A DNA stretch of 47,300 bases from positions 1 to 47,300 of the forward strand of contig CAZART010000028.1 in assembly GCA_964487555.1 (NCBI GenBank), given 5' to 3'. The notes under the pieces were generated by a model. It had not been told where the DNA came from, searched no databases, and worked only from the letters and a program-made list of their open reading frames with translations. Below, piece after piece: positions 10,310-18,532 of this stretch (its first letter is position 1; each line of letters opens with the position of its first letter). The position numbers and the translations under genes are program-made. The stretch comes from CAZART01 sp964487555 (lineage in GTDB: Bacteria > Bacteroidota > Rhodothermia > Rhodothermales > VXPQ01).

Positions 10310-10996
10310 CTATAGCCCCAATTCGGCGGAAAACATGAGGCCACGCGTGCGGAAGTCGCGATCGACGTTCCCCGCGAACAGATTGGCCAGCCCCCAGTTG
10401 TAGCGCACATCGAAGGACAGCGTACCGCGAGCACCGTAGCTTCCTATGCCGAGCCCGGCAGTGAGGCCGTAGTCCCACGTGCGGAGTTCGTCGTCGATGT
10501 CGACGTTCTGCAGCACGTGGTTCATGTCCTCTGCTTTTTCCGTGATGCGCACAGCGGCGTAAGGTCCGAAGGTCAGATACGGCTTAGGTACCTGCTGCTC
10601 GGGCAGATACGCCTTTACCAGCAGCGGGACTTCGACAAAACCGAACGTATAATTTGCATCCCGAGACCTGTCGAAAATTCCGGTGTGATCCACCTTTCCT
10701 CTCCGGCGCGTGAAGAGCACCTCCGGTTGAAGCGCGCAGGTAGGGTTCAGTCGGTAGGTCAGGAAGGTGCCCACCGTGAAGCCGGCGCCGCGTTCGGCAG
10801 AACCGACCGCATCTCCATAAAAATCGGTCTCGGCCAGGCCGGCACGAAGGCCGAAGGAGAATGCCGAGGGCGACAGGCTCGGCCGGGAGGTCTCCAGGCG
10901 TGCCTCCTGCGCTTGCACGGGGAGGGCTGCAACGAGAGAAAGTGCAAGCACGAGTGCCATCGCAGCCCGCCGTGTGCGGGTAGGTAGCGTATACAT
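10310..10996 (-). CDS. PorT-like outer-membrane beta-barrel protein
   Basis: Seen: 228 residues with a classical signal peptide ending at A-Q-A-Q (about 30), then alternating hydrophobic strands (F-S-F-G-L-R-A-G, F-T-V-G-T-F-L-T-Y-R-L, L-T-F-G-P-Y-A-A-V-R) and an aromatic/hydrophobic C-terminus ending in L-G-L. This is the pattern of the small barrel family common in Bacteroidota-like envelopes (OmpA-like or PorT family). A full AGGAGG lies 8 nt before the ATG, the strongest ribosome site in the window. Known members are mostly of unknown function; PorT itself belongs to type IX secretion, but I see no other component nearby, so I do not claim that role. A perfect 15-bp palindrome lies about 107 bp upstream. 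Confidence 0.82.
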   Translation of the reverse strand: MYTLPTRTRRAAMALVLALSLVAALPVQAQEARLETSRPSLSPSAFSFGLRAGLAETDFYGDAVGSAERGAGFTVGTFLTYRLNPTCALQPEVLFTRRRGKVDHTGIFDRSRDANYTFGFVEVPLLVKAYLPEQQVPKPYLTFGPYAAVRITEKAEDMNHVLQNVDIDDELRTWDYGLTAGLGIGSYGARGTLSFDVRYNWGLANLFAGNVDRDFRTRGLMFSAELGL

Positions 10997-11010
10997 AGCT
11001 TGTACCTCCT

Positions 11011-11388
11011 AACGTGATTGTTATGTCATTTCATATGCATTCGGATATTTGAGTTTATCGGGGCTGCGCGGCAGTGACAATCGATCACGCCCCCGGGCAC
11101 CATTAACGTGTCGTTAAGGATGTATCCTTCAAATGCCATACCACGGCACACCAAATGGTAGCTGCTCTAAAAAAGCGGCAGAGACCCTGGAAAAAATGAC
11201 AAGATCTATAGTGGACATCTATGCCCTATGAGGAAGCAACCACTGTCATTTTTTCAGATGGTGCGACGAATGAGGCGTCGATCAAACCACCCGTGCCCAT
11301 CTCCGACGCGACATGGACGCCCGTCGGGCTCCGGAGCCGGTCTATATCGCCGGCCCTTCACGTCCGACCCCTGATCGTGAGCCGCGGC
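11011..11388. other. 378-bp intergenic region upstream of the barrel gene
   Basis: It holds the upstream region of the barrel gene and the 3' flank of ferrochelatase. It contains the palindrome TTAACG-TGT-CGTTAA at 11103-11117, which could be an operator. I see no gene, tRNA or clear terminator for ferrochelatase. Confidence 0.5.
11103..11117. promoter_or_regulatory. perfect palindrome, candidate operator
   Basis: TTAACG-TGT-CGTTAA, 6-bp arms with a 3-bp centre, 107 bp upstream of the barrel gene start on the minus strand. Symmetry and position suggest a dimeric regulator site. No T-run follows, so it is not a terminator. The regulator is unknown. Confidence 0.35.
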
Positions 11389-12414
11389 TCAGTACGCGAT
11401 GCGATGATTCAGGCAGAACGCGCCGGGCCGGCAGCGACAGCCGCCGCGCGTCGACAAGGCATCTTCGATCACGTCGGCCAGCACGGATACGAACTTCGGG
11501 TCGTCGTAGGGCACGGGCACTCGATGAATTTCCCGGCCTAGCGATTCCGCCGCCCTCCTAAGATCGACGTCCAGATCGACGAGGGTCTCCGACTGCTCCT
11601 GCATGAAGCTAATGGGTACGACCACGACGTGTTCGGCTTCGATCTCCCGCAGCACCGCAATGGTTTCAGGCTGCGTCCACTCCACGCCGGGCCGATTGGC
11701 ATGGTTCTGAAAACCGAGAGCCGCGTTCGCAACACCTAGCTCGGCCGCAAGCAATGCGCAATGATCCCGCACATACAGATCGTACCGGCTGCCTTTTTCG
11801 AGATAGCGGATCGGCGTGCCGTGCGCGGAGAAGACGAGGCGGGTGCGGGGATCGGACAGGTCCAGGCCGTCTAGCTCGCACAGCCGCCGTATGGCGCGGG
11901 CCCGAACCCGCGTGTACTCGGGATGCGAATGCCATCCGGTCACTTCCGTCATTTCCACGGCCCAACCCATCTCCCGGATCGCCCGCTGCATCTCCTGGAG
12001 TGCGAAAACGGTCGTGGAGGGACCACAGAGCGGGTACAGCGGCAGTCCGAGGAGTCGATCGACGCCCGCACTTCGCAGAGCAGCGACGGAATCGAGGATG
12101 GACGGACAATCGAACTGCATGCCTACGGCTACGACGGCGTCCCACCCGCGCCGCCGCAGCTCCACGCCCATCGCCCGGGCCTGCATCTCCGTCTGGCGCC
12201 GGAACGGTGAACCGCCCATGGTACGATAGTCTTCCACGACGGCCGGCGCCCTCCGCTCGGCCAATTCGCGAGCTCGCCGCCGCCCGGATTCCACGTCCGC
12301 CGCATGTTCCAGCCGGTAATTGGCCATAAAGATCGCCTCCAGGAACGGCACGACCTCTTCCGGCTCAGATCCCTCCGGTTCCCCAAAATTGAGCAGCAGA
12401 ATCCCTGTCTTCAT
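11389..12414 (-). CDS. hemH: ferrochelatase, possibly with a [2Fe-2S] cluster
   Basis: Seen: 341 residues of the HemH family, with L-L-L-N-F-G-E-P at the start, the Y-R-x-M-G-G-S-P segment, L-P-L-Y-P, and V-F-S-A-H-G-T-P (194-201) containing the catalytic His198. Known: inserts Fe(II) into protoporphyrin IX (or coproporphyrin III in some bacteria) to make heme at the inner face of the membrane. The C-terminus carries C326-x-C328-x5-C334, and Cys130 lies close to the internal Cys that completes the [2Fe-2S] site in clustered ferrochelatases. The cluster is therefore plausible but unproven. No other heme gene is nearby. The heme-binding proteins in the window (two cytochrome c-type) would need it indirectly. 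Confidence 0.93.
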   Translation of the reverse strand: MKTGILLLNFGEPEGSEPEEVVPFLEAIFMANYRLEHAADVESGRRRARELAERRAPAVVEDYRTMGGSPFRRQTEMQARAMGVELRRRGWDAVVAVGMQFDCPSILDSVAALRSAGVDRLLGLPLYPLCGPSTTVFALQEMQRAIREMGWAVEMTEVTGWHSHPEYTRVRARAIRRLCELDGLDLSDPRTRLVFSAHGTPIRYLEKGSRYDLYVRDHCALLAAELGVANAALGFQNHANRPGVEWTQPETIAVLREIEAEHVVVVPISFMQEQSETLVDLDVDLRRAAESLGREIHRVPVPYDDPKFVSVLADVIEDALSTRGGCRCRPGAFCLNHRIAY

Positions 12415-12790
12415 GCCGGGAACATACGGCGGTCAGGCGCGGATATGAAGCTCGACGTGTGCTTCGCACGCCGCCGTACGACGCTGCCGTCGATGCGGCA
12501 CGCCACCGAGACCCGCGGCCTTCACCGCCGGATTCATTCTCCGTGAACGATAACATACGTTGCATTTCTCCCCGCCCGTGGCGATGCTGGAGGCTCGATC
12601 GGTAAAACTATCCCCACGGTACATACGCACCTTTTTCATGACGCGGCCCCTCGTCTTTCACTTCTCCGCGTCTGCGCTTACCGCCTAGACGCCGATCCGC
12701 GTGAGAGGCGAGACCACCGCCTCACTGAAGGGCCGGCGTAGAATTTCTTATGCGAATCGACCCATCCACAACGAGATTCGAAAGCTTCCA
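12415..12790. other. 376-bp region between hemH and madL
   Basis: It carries the divergent upstream regions of hemH and madL. A weak inverted repeat CGAATC (12753-12758) with GATTCG (12775-12780) ends 10 bp before madL and could be an operator. A 68-codon minus-strand frame (12639-12433), starting ATG-AAA-AAG, is not supported by family or composition. No other feature seen. Confidence 0.45.
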
Positions 12791-13222
12791 ATGATAATCT
12801 ACGGCGTAGCGTTGCTTTCTATATGTCTTATCCTCGGAGTGGCGGCAGGCGAGTTCCTGGGGGTTCTGATCGGCGTTGATGCCAATGTTGGCGGGGTGGG
12901 GATCGCCATGTTGCTACTCGTTGCAGCGTGCAGTCTTCCCGCGTTCAGACCTTTGGTCGAGGGGCCGTCCGGTTCCGGTATCAGGTTCTGGAGCGCCATG
13001 TATATCCCCATCATCGTGGCCATGGCGGCAAGGCAGAACGTCGTGGCCGCTGTGGACGGCGGCATGCTGGCCCTGGTGGCGGGCGTGGCCGCTGTCGCCG
13101 TCAGTTTCGCTCTGGTTCCTGCACTCAGCAGCATTGGATCCAGAGACGATTCGACATCCGGTTCAATATCAGATGCATGGGAGGCGCCTGCATTGGATGT
13201 CGTCGACGAGGAGGTAATCTGA
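12791..13222 (+). CDS. madL: malonate transporter subunit MadL
   Basis: Seen: about 143 residues beginning M-I-I-Y-G-V-A-L-L-S, with three to four hydrophobic helices and the G-E-F-L-G-V-L-I-G segment typical of MadL. I place the start at 12791; the open frame extends 30 codons upstream, but those residues are polar and unlike the family. Known: MadL and MadM together form a sodium-dependent malonate carrier first described in Malonomonas rubra. The stop TGA overlaps the madM ATG by one base, with GAGGAGGT just upstream, so the two subunits are translationally coupled. The C-terminal 25 residues are acidic and cytoplasmic. The GC content is visibly lower than in flanking genes. Confidence 0.88.
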   Translation: MIIYGVALLSICLILGVAAGEFLGVLIGVDANVGGVGIAMLLLVAACSLPAFRPLVEGPSGSGIRFWSAMYIPIIVAMAARQNVVAAVDGGMLALVAGVAAVAVSFALVPALSSIGSRDDSTSGSISDAWEAPALDVVDEEVI

Positions 13223-13980
13223 TGGAACTTGTCACGGCACTTGTCGCAGGCAACTCGCTTATTACGGCATTCGCCATCGTAGGTCTTACCATCTGGTTTT
13301 CCTACTTCCTATCGCGGCATCTGACTCGTGGCCGTATCCACGGCTCGGCAATTGCCATTACACTTGGATTGATCGCGGCTTATTGGGGCGGTGTAGGGAC
13401 CGGCGGCGAAGCCGGCGTTGCGGACATTCCATTGCTCGCCGGCATCGGCGTATTGGGCGGCAGCATGTTCGTGAATTTTGCCATCGTAGCAACGGCGTTC
13501 GGCGTCCATCCCATTGAGTTGAAAAAGGCGGGCACAGCAGGCGTAATCTCCATATTTGCCGGCATCATCGTGTCTTTCGTGGTCGGCGCTATTGTGGCCG
13601 TGCTCTTTGGCTATACGGACGCCGTCAGCATCACGACGATCGGCGCGGGAGCGGTTACCTATATCGTAGGCCCGGTTACGGGGATCGCTATCGGCGCGAG
13701 TTCAGAAGTCATTGCACTGAGTGTGGCGGCCGGGCTGGCAAAATCCATTCTCGTGATGGTTGGCACGCCCATGGTTGCCCGCCTGATCGGGTTGGACAAT
13801 CCTCAATCGGCGATGGTGTTCGGTGGACTCATGGGCACGACCAGCGGAGTTGCGGGGGGCTTGGCGGCTGTCGATCCCAAACTCGTTCCCTATGGCGCCA
13901 TGACGGCGACATTTTACACAGGACTTGGGTGCTTACTCGGGCCTTCCATCTTCTTTATCATCGTAGACGGTATATTTTAG
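13222..13980 (+). CDS. madM: malonate transporter subunit MadM
   Basis: Seen: 252 residues starting M-E-L-V-T-A-L-V-A-G-N, with about eight hydrophobic helices rich in Gly and Ala. The motif G-G-V-G-T-G-G-E-A-G-V-A-D-I-P is characteristic of MadM. The start at 13222 shares a base with the madL stop and has GAGGAGGT 7 nt upstream; the longer open frame in this phase (from 12928) lies inside madL and is not real. Known: the larger membrane subunit of the Na+/malonate symporter in the inner membrane. It is followed after 36 bp by matB, so import and CoA activation of malonate are encoded together. Confidence 0.9.
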   Translation: MELVTALVAGNSLITAFAIVGLTIWFSYFLSRHLTRGRIHGSAIAITLGLIAAYWGGVGTGGEAGVADIPLLAGIGVLGGSMFVNFAIVATAFGVHPIELKKAGTAGVISIFAGIIVSFVVGAIVAVLFGYTDAVSITTIGAGAVTYIVGPVTGIAIGASSEVIALSVAAGLAKSILVMVGTPMVARLIGLDNPQSAMVFGGLMGTTSGVAGGLAAVDPKLVPYGAMTATFYTGLGCLLGPSIFFIIVDGIF

Positions 13981-14016
13981 AACGACATAAGTATGGACGA
14001 ATTTAAATAATCAAAC

Positions 14017-15507
14017 ATGCCCCATAATAGTGCGGCCTTTCCATACCTCAATGACGCCTATGAAAAATCCGCATTAGTGTCGGATGCGGGTTCGACTTCT
14101 TACGGCGCACTCAATAAACGCATTAACGCGCTCGCCGGCGGTTTGCTACAGGGCAGGGAAGACTTGCAGGAGGAGCGAATTGCATTCTTTTTGCCGGCGA
14201 GTGTGGATTATGTGACGACCCTGTTCGGTGTTTGGCGGGCCGGCGGCATTGCCGTACCGATGAATACCCGTTCCGCTCTCCCGGAACTGGAGCATGCGTT
14301 GAGCTGCGCGACCGTTACACGCCTGATTACCAGGCCGGAACATACCGGATTTCTCTCCGATCTGTGCGCCGATCTACAGATAGAAATTATGCACGTAGAT
14401 CAGGTCCTGGCAAGTAAAGCTACACCATTGCCTGAGCTGTCGGGTAATCGGCGTGCAATGATCCTGTTCACTAGTGGAACGACCAATAAACCCAAGGGTG
14501 TGGTGAGCACCCATGCTACAATTCATGCGCAAATTACGACGCTAATCGATGCCTGGGCCTGGGAGGAACAGGATACGATTCCTCTGTTTCTGCCCCTCCA
14601 TCACATACATGGCATCATCAATGTACTTTGTTGCGGATTGTGGGCCGGAGCCACGATCGACCTATTTTCAACGTTCGACATTGAGACCATTCTTGCACGG
14701 GTAGCACGCGGCGATTATTCCGTGTTTATGGCCGTGCCCACCATCTATGTGAAGGTCATTCAGCACCTCAAGAATCTGCCTGCCGAGGAAAGAGCACGCG
14801 TTTGCGCCGGCTTCGAGGCGATGCGCCTCAATGTGTCCGGTTCGGCCGCCTGCCCGGTAACGACCTTCGAGCAGTGGCTTGAACTCACGCGCCAGACCCT
14901 GCTGGAACGTTACGGCATGACCGAAATCGGGATGGCTCTTTCCAACCCGTACGATGGAGAACGGAGACCCGGAGCCGTTGGTCTTCCTCTCCCCGGTGTC
15001 GAGCTGGCCCTGTTTGACAAGGATGACGACGTAATTTCTGCGGACGAGATAGCGGGAGAAATACGGGTAAAGGGCAAGAATGTCTTTCTGGAATACTGGG
15101 ACAATCCGTCGGCCACGGAAGCCACCTTTCGGGATGGCTGGTTCTGCACGGGAGATGTGGCTATTCTGGAAAACGGCTATTACCGCATCATGGGGCGTTC
15201 TTCTGTGGACATCATTAAATCAGGTGGCTACAAGCTGTCGGCGCTTGAAATTGAAGGCACCCTGCTTAACCATGAAGCCATTGCTGAAACGGCGGTAGTT
15301 GGCATAGCAGACGATGTCTGGGGAGAGGCCGTTACTGCCTTTCTGGTCTTGGAGCGGGGCACCTCTCTCAGCTACGAAGAGCTCAAATCCTGGTGTGGCG
15401 GCAGGATGTCGCCGTACAAGATCCCCAAGCATATCAGGGTCGTGGATGCCCTGCCGCGGAACGCCATGGGCAAAGTAACCAAGCCCGCGCTGAAAACGCT
15501 GTATTGA
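14017..15507 (+). CDS. matB: malonyl-CoA synthetase (acyl-CoA synthetase family)
   Basis: Seen: 496 residues with adenylate-forming motifs: P-loop I-L-F-T-S-G-T-T-N-K-P-K-G (149-161), L-P-L-H-H-I-H-G (192-199), Y-G-M-T-E-I-G (299-305), D-G-W-F-C-T-G-D (373-380), K-S-G-G-Y-K hinge (401-406) and the catalytic Lys486 in A-M-G-K-V-T-K. Known: MatB makes malonyl-CoA from malonate, ATP and CoA. The specificity call rests on overall MatB resemblance and on the adjacent madLM; methylmalonate could also be used. No malonyl-CoA decarboxylase follows, so the product may feed fatty-acid or polyketide synthesis, or the decarboxylase lies elsewhere. Base composition is lower in GC than neighbours, hinting at later acquisition of the three-gene block. 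Confidence 0.85.
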   Translation: MPHNSAAFPYLNDAYEKSALVSDAGSTSYGALNKRINALAGGLLQGREDLQEERIAFFLPASVDYVTTLFGVWRAGGIAVPMNTRSALPELEHALSCATVTRLITRPEHTGFLSDLCADLQIEIMHVDQVLASKATPLPELSGNRRAMILFTSGTTNKPKGVVSTHATIHAQITTLIDAWAWEEQDTIPLFLPLHHIHGIINVLCCGLWAGATIDLFSTFDIETILARVARGDYSVFMAVPTIYVKVIQHLKNLPAEERARVCAGFEAMRLNVSGSAACPVTTFEQWLELTRQTLLERYGMTEIGMALSNPYDGERRPGAVGLPLPGVELALFDKDDDVISADEIAGEIRVKGKNVFLEYWDNPSATEATFRDGWFCTGDVAILENGYYRIMGRSSVDIIKSGGYKLSALEIEGTLLNHEAIAETAVVGIADDVWGEAVTAFLVLERGTSLSYEELKSWCGGRMSPYKIPKHIRVVDALPRNAMGKVTKPALKTLY

Positions 15508-15609
15508 CCGCACGCATGGTGCCCACGGAGCTATGGCGCCGCAGCGCTTCGGAGAGCGCGGCTCAGCTTCAAATGCCGCCGCGAAATCCCCGCTCTGCGC
15601 GAGGCGAAC

Positions 15610-16611
15610 CTATCCTTCAGACTGAAGAAACGACTCGGCCTTGCGCACCATTGTGTCACTGCCGATGTAGAGCCCCGTGCGCTGGTGCAGGCTCTCGGGT
15701 TGGATGTCGAGAATGCGCCTGCGACCGTCCGTCGCGCGCCCGCCCGCCTGTTCTACCAGGAGTGCCATCGGGTTCGCTTCATACATGAGGCGCAGCTTAC
15801 CGTGCGGATAGACGGCCGTGGCCGGATAGATGAAGACGCCGCCCTTGAGCAGGTTGCGATGAAAATCCGAAATGAAGGAGCCGGTGTACCGCGTCTTGTA
15901 TGCCTGCGGCTGCTCTTGCTCGTACTTCAGCCAGTGCATATACCGCGCCAGCCCCGGCGTGAAAGCGGCGGCATTGCCCTCGTCGATCGAGTAGAAGCGG
16001 CCGGATTCGGGCGTCTTGAGGTTGGGGTGTGATAGCATGAATTCGCCGACAAACGGATCCAGCGTGAAGCCGTTGACCCCGTCGCCCGACGTGTAGACGA
16101 ACATCGTCGACGATCCGTAAATAATGTACCCCGCCGACACCTGCTCGACGCCCGGCTCGAGGACGGTGTCCAGCGTCGGCCGTCCAAAGCCCTCAGGCAG
16201 ACGAAAGACCGAGAAAATCGTACCCACCGAGACGTTCACGTCGATATTCGACGAGCCGTCGAGGGGATCCAGCAGGACGATGTACGAGGCGTCGTCTCGG
16301 GGACGGGTCTCTACGGGAATGATCTCGTCATGCTCTTCCGAGACGATGAGCCCGCACTCACCGCCGAGGCGGAGGGCCTCCGTGAACTCAGTGTGGGCGA
16401 TCACGTCAAGCTTCTGCTGCACCTCGCCCTGGACGTTAACCTCGTCGGTGGCACCGGTGACGTCGAGCAGCCCGGCCCTCCCGATATAGCTATTGACGAC
16501 CTTGGCGGCGATGGAAAGGTCACGGATCAGCCGCGAGAAGCTGCCCGTCGCCAGCGGAAGCTGCTCTTGTCGTTCGAGGATGAACTGTTCGAGGGTCTTG
16601 AACCGCGCCAT
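15610..16611 (-). CDS. fbp: fructose-1,6-bisphosphatase, class I
   Basis: Seen: 333 residues with the class I signature: E-E at 92-93, the metal loop D-P-L-D-G-S-S-N-I-D (115-124), the substrate region Y-T-G-S-F-I-S-D-F-H-R-N and the C-terminal segment K-L-R-L-M-Y-E-A-N-P-M with the last metal-binding Glu. Known: hydrolyses fructose 1,6-bisphosphate to fructose 6-phosphate, the committed step of gluconeogenesis, in the cytoplasm; it needs Mg2+ and is often inhibited by AMP. Length is standard. It is convergent with matB (102 bp apart), so not in that operon. The 221 bp upstream hold an AT-rich stretch about 50 bp before the ATG that may be the promoter. Confidence 0.96.
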   Translation of the reverse strand: MARFKTLEQFILERQEQLPLATGSFSRLIRDLSIAAKVVNSYIGRAGLLDVTGATDEVNVQGEVQQKLDVIAHTEFTEALRLGGECGLIVSEEHDEIIPVETRPRDDASYIVLLDPLDGSSNIDVNVSVGTIFSVFRLPEGFGRPTLDTVLEPGVEQVSAGYIIYGSSTMFVYTSGDGVNGFTLDPFVGEFMLSHPNLKTPESGRFYSIDEGNAAAFTPGLARYMHWLKYEQEQPQAYKTRYTGSFISDFHRNLLKGGVFIYPATAVYPHGKLRLMYEANPMALLVEQAGGRATDGRRRILDIQPESLHQRTGLYIGSDTMVRKAESFLQSEG

Positions 16612-16832
16612 GGGAAGAATGAAGCCGTCATCTCTAGTCCGAGGTTCCGTCTATCGCGGCCGAAATATAGCATCTAATTGGTTTAGTATTGGGGGTTGTA
16701 GAAGGAGTATAGAATGCCACGTGCCGGGACTCGGGCACGACGTCTCAGAGGAGGATCTGTTCGGGGCGACGACAGGTTGCGGGCACAGCCGCGATGGCAA
16801 GACGAGGTATCCGCCGATCGTCTACGCCCGCA

Positions 16833-17321
16833 TCACTCCACGCGCACCTTTCTCTCTACATAGTGCGGAAGCTTCTCCCACTCACGGCCGTCGGGCTCGA
16901 CGACCCGAAGCGGACCGGACATCACTAGGGTGTCGCCCTCGATTTGCATCTCCCATGTGGCGGTGACTCCGATTTTCTCCTTTACCGAATCCCAATTGAA
17001 TACCTGGGTATACCGATCGCCTTCGAGCCTATACGTGCCGGCCGCCGCACGAGAAAAAAGGCTGTCAAGCAGATTCAGCGAAATGAAGGAAAAATGCGTC
17101 GGCGTAAAGAGACTGACAGAGAAAGGGCGACCGTCGTGGTCTACGACGACCGTATCGCCACTTGTCGACACATACACTCCGTGCACGTTGTGCCAGACAC
17201 CTGTAAGCGGATTCTCAGACTGAGCAAGGCCGGGACGGCTCGGAGCGAGAGCGAGTACCAGCACGCAGAGGAGTGTGGTTCTTGTAAGACCGGTGAAACC
17301 TGGCCCGGTAGATGCTCGCAT
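16833..17321 (-). CDS. secreted lipocalin-like protein of unknown function
   Basis: Seen: 162 residues; signal peptide ending at G-L-A-Q (about 34), then N-P-L-T-G-V-W, a pattern of about eight short strands including T-P-T-H-F-S-F-I and A-G-T-Y-R-L-E-G-D-R-Y-T, and I-E-G-D-T-L-V-M-S-G-P near the end. The G-x-W opening followed by a beta-barrel-like strand pattern resembles the small lipocalin-like families annotated in many bacteria. Those usually have no known ligand. It is a single gene, convergent with nothing and 221 bp away from fbp. A fatty or aromatic ligand would be a guess. Start chosen at the first ATG with a basic n-region and hydrophobic core. Confidence 0.65.
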   Translation of the reverse strand: MRASTGPGFTGLTRTTLLCVLVLALAPSRPGLAQSENPLTGVWHNVHGVYVSTSGDTVVVDHDGRPFSVSLFTPTHFSFISLNLLDSLFSRAAAGTYRLEGDRYTQVFNWDSVKEKIGVTATWEMQIEGDTLVMSGPLRVVEPDGREWEKLPHYVERKVRVE

Positions 17322-17542
17322 GTTTAGGTAGATTCTCGTACATGATGCGACGTAGCGCGGAGCCTACCGGTCGCCGCGGCGATCGCGGGGCTACCATCGT
17401 CAATAAGCCCTGCGCAGACGAAAGAAGCAAGCTGCGCACGATGCGCCCCCTCCACTGATTCGCCCGCAACCAACGGTTAGAACGGCCTGTTCCACGGTGA
17501 TCTGGAGCTGGACGCGTACGCGTACGTAGAAGCCTACGCGTG

Positions 17543-17752
17543 GGAGACCTCCATTTCTCGTACGCTCGACGCCGAGACGCGCCTGTTCTCCGTACCTNNN
17601 NNNNNNNNNNNNNNNNNNNNNNNNNNNNNNNNNNNNNNNNNNNNNNNNNNNNNNNNNNNNNNNNNNNNNNNNNNNNNNNNNNNNNNNNNNNNNNNNNGGA
17701 GACCTCCATTTCTCGTACGCTCGACGCCGAGACGCGCCTGTTCTCCGTACCT
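17543..17752. other. scaffold gap (N at 17598-17697) flanked by identical 55-bp copies
   Basis: The 55 bases at 17543-17597 are repeated exactly at 17698-17752, with precisely 100 N between. A constant gap size plus an exact 55-bp overlap of both contig ends is what a de Bruijn assembler with k=55 leaves when a scaffolder joins contigs without merging the overlap. The true sequence most likely has one copy and no gap, though a tandem duplication is possible. Confidence 0.85.
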
Positions 17753-17789
17753 CCGGCAAGCCCTCGCGACGTAGGGCATATTCCGCACA

Positions 17790-17820
17790 GGCCCACCCCT
17801 GCGGTCCGCAAAGGTGGGCC
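17790..17820. terminator. two-tier hairpin downstream of the lipoprotein gene, no U-tract
   Basis: Outer stem GGCCCACC with GGTGGGCC and an inner stem TGCGG-T-CCGCA. It lies about 75 bp after the stop of the minus-strand lipoprotein gene at 17894. No T-run follows on either strand, so it may be a weak or factor-assisted terminator or simply a structured element. Confidence 0.4.
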
Positions 17821-17893
17821 TTGAGCGAGTCCTTAGGCACCCGGCCAGCCGGCATTCGACCAGGTTGGCTCCTGTAAAAGACGCCGCTCATTT

Positions 17894-18532
17894 TCAGCGT
17901 TGGACCTGGATGTTGCCCGCGACAACCGGATTGGTCCTCGCGTTGCCATCCGGCCAGATCCGGGCCTCGCAGTATTCTTGCGAGGTAATGATGCCGCCAC
18001 CGCCTTCGAATCCGACGAACGTCGTGCGGTCGGTCGCGCCCTTTCCTTCCCCGTCGTCCAAAACGCGGAACCAGATATCCTTTCCAACCTGCGTCGTCGC
18101 ATCGTCACGGAAATCCGGCTGTGTGGATCGGTTTTGTGTGATGACACCGCCGACCCACGCTCTCCCCTGCTCGCGATCGACTGAGACGCAGGTCACATCC
18201 CCGTGAAACTCGACCATTCCTCCTGCTATGACGCCGGGAATCCCGTCCTCGAGATCCAGAACGAACCGAAGCTGCCCCCCGGCGCCTTCATCGCCAAACT
18301 GCATGGCACTAAAGGAAAACTTTCCGGGAAAGGACTCGCCGGCTAATGGAAGATCGTAGCGGCCGCCGCCGGTCGATTGGGCGGTAACAGGCGTGTTCTT
18401 CGAAAAGGCGCTGGTCGCGTAGGCCTCCTCTACGGATACGGCACCAGGTGACGGCGCCGTCAGGGGCTCGCATCCAATAAATATGACGGTGCCCACGAGA
18501 ATTGTGCTCAAGACGAGATAAGCGCTCCGCAT
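17894..18532 (-). CDS. lipoprotein of unknown function
   Basis: Seen: 212 residues with a lipoprotein signal (M-R-S-A-Y, hydrophobic core, I-F-I-G-C, lipid Cys21) and a beta-rich body. AGGAGG lies just upstream of the ATG, so the start is firm. Notable segments are F-H-G-D-V-T-C-V-S-V-D, G-R-A-W-V-G-G-V-I-T and the Gly-rich F-E-G-G-G-G-I. Two body cysteines may form a disulfide. I recognise no catalytic motif; similar small lipoproteins with a W-V-G-G-V core occur as families of unknown role in environmental bacteria. It is divergent from the AraC regulator (265 bp between starts), which could control it; that is inference. Confidence 0.75.
   Translation of the reverse strand: MRSAYLVLSTILVGTVIFIGCEPLTAPSPGAVSVEEAYATSAFSKNTPVTAQSTGGGRYDLPLAGESFPGKFSFSAMQFGDEGAGGQLRFVLDLEDGIPGVIAGGMVEFHGDVTCVSVDREQGRAWVGGVITQNRSTQPDFRDDATTQVGKDIWFRVLDDGEGKGATDRTTFVGFEGGGGIITSQEYCEARIWPDGNARTNPVVAGNIQVQR

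Larger units (their letters stand above)
17322..17893. other. 572-bp region without genes, containing a scaffold gap
   Basis: It includes the 100-N gap with its duplicated 55-bp flanks, a 16-bp run of alternating purine and pyrimidine (17512-17527), and a two-tier hairpin at 17790-17820. After removing the gap and one 55-bp copy only about 417 bp remain. Open frames reported across the N run are artefacts. Confidence 0.6.

Noticed and set aside
12433..12639. 68-codon minus-strand frame starting ATG-AAA-AAG ahead of hemH
   Set aside because: Second half is Arg/His-rich and unlike a protein, no family, only weak GAGGGG upstream.
12928..13980. 350-codon version of madM
   Set aside because: Upstream part lies inside madL in another phase; the coupled ATG at 13222 with GAGGAGGT is the family start.
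17400..17891. Open frames running through the N gap
   Set aside because: Coding across unknown bases is meaningless, and the duplicated 55-bp flanks suggest an artefact.
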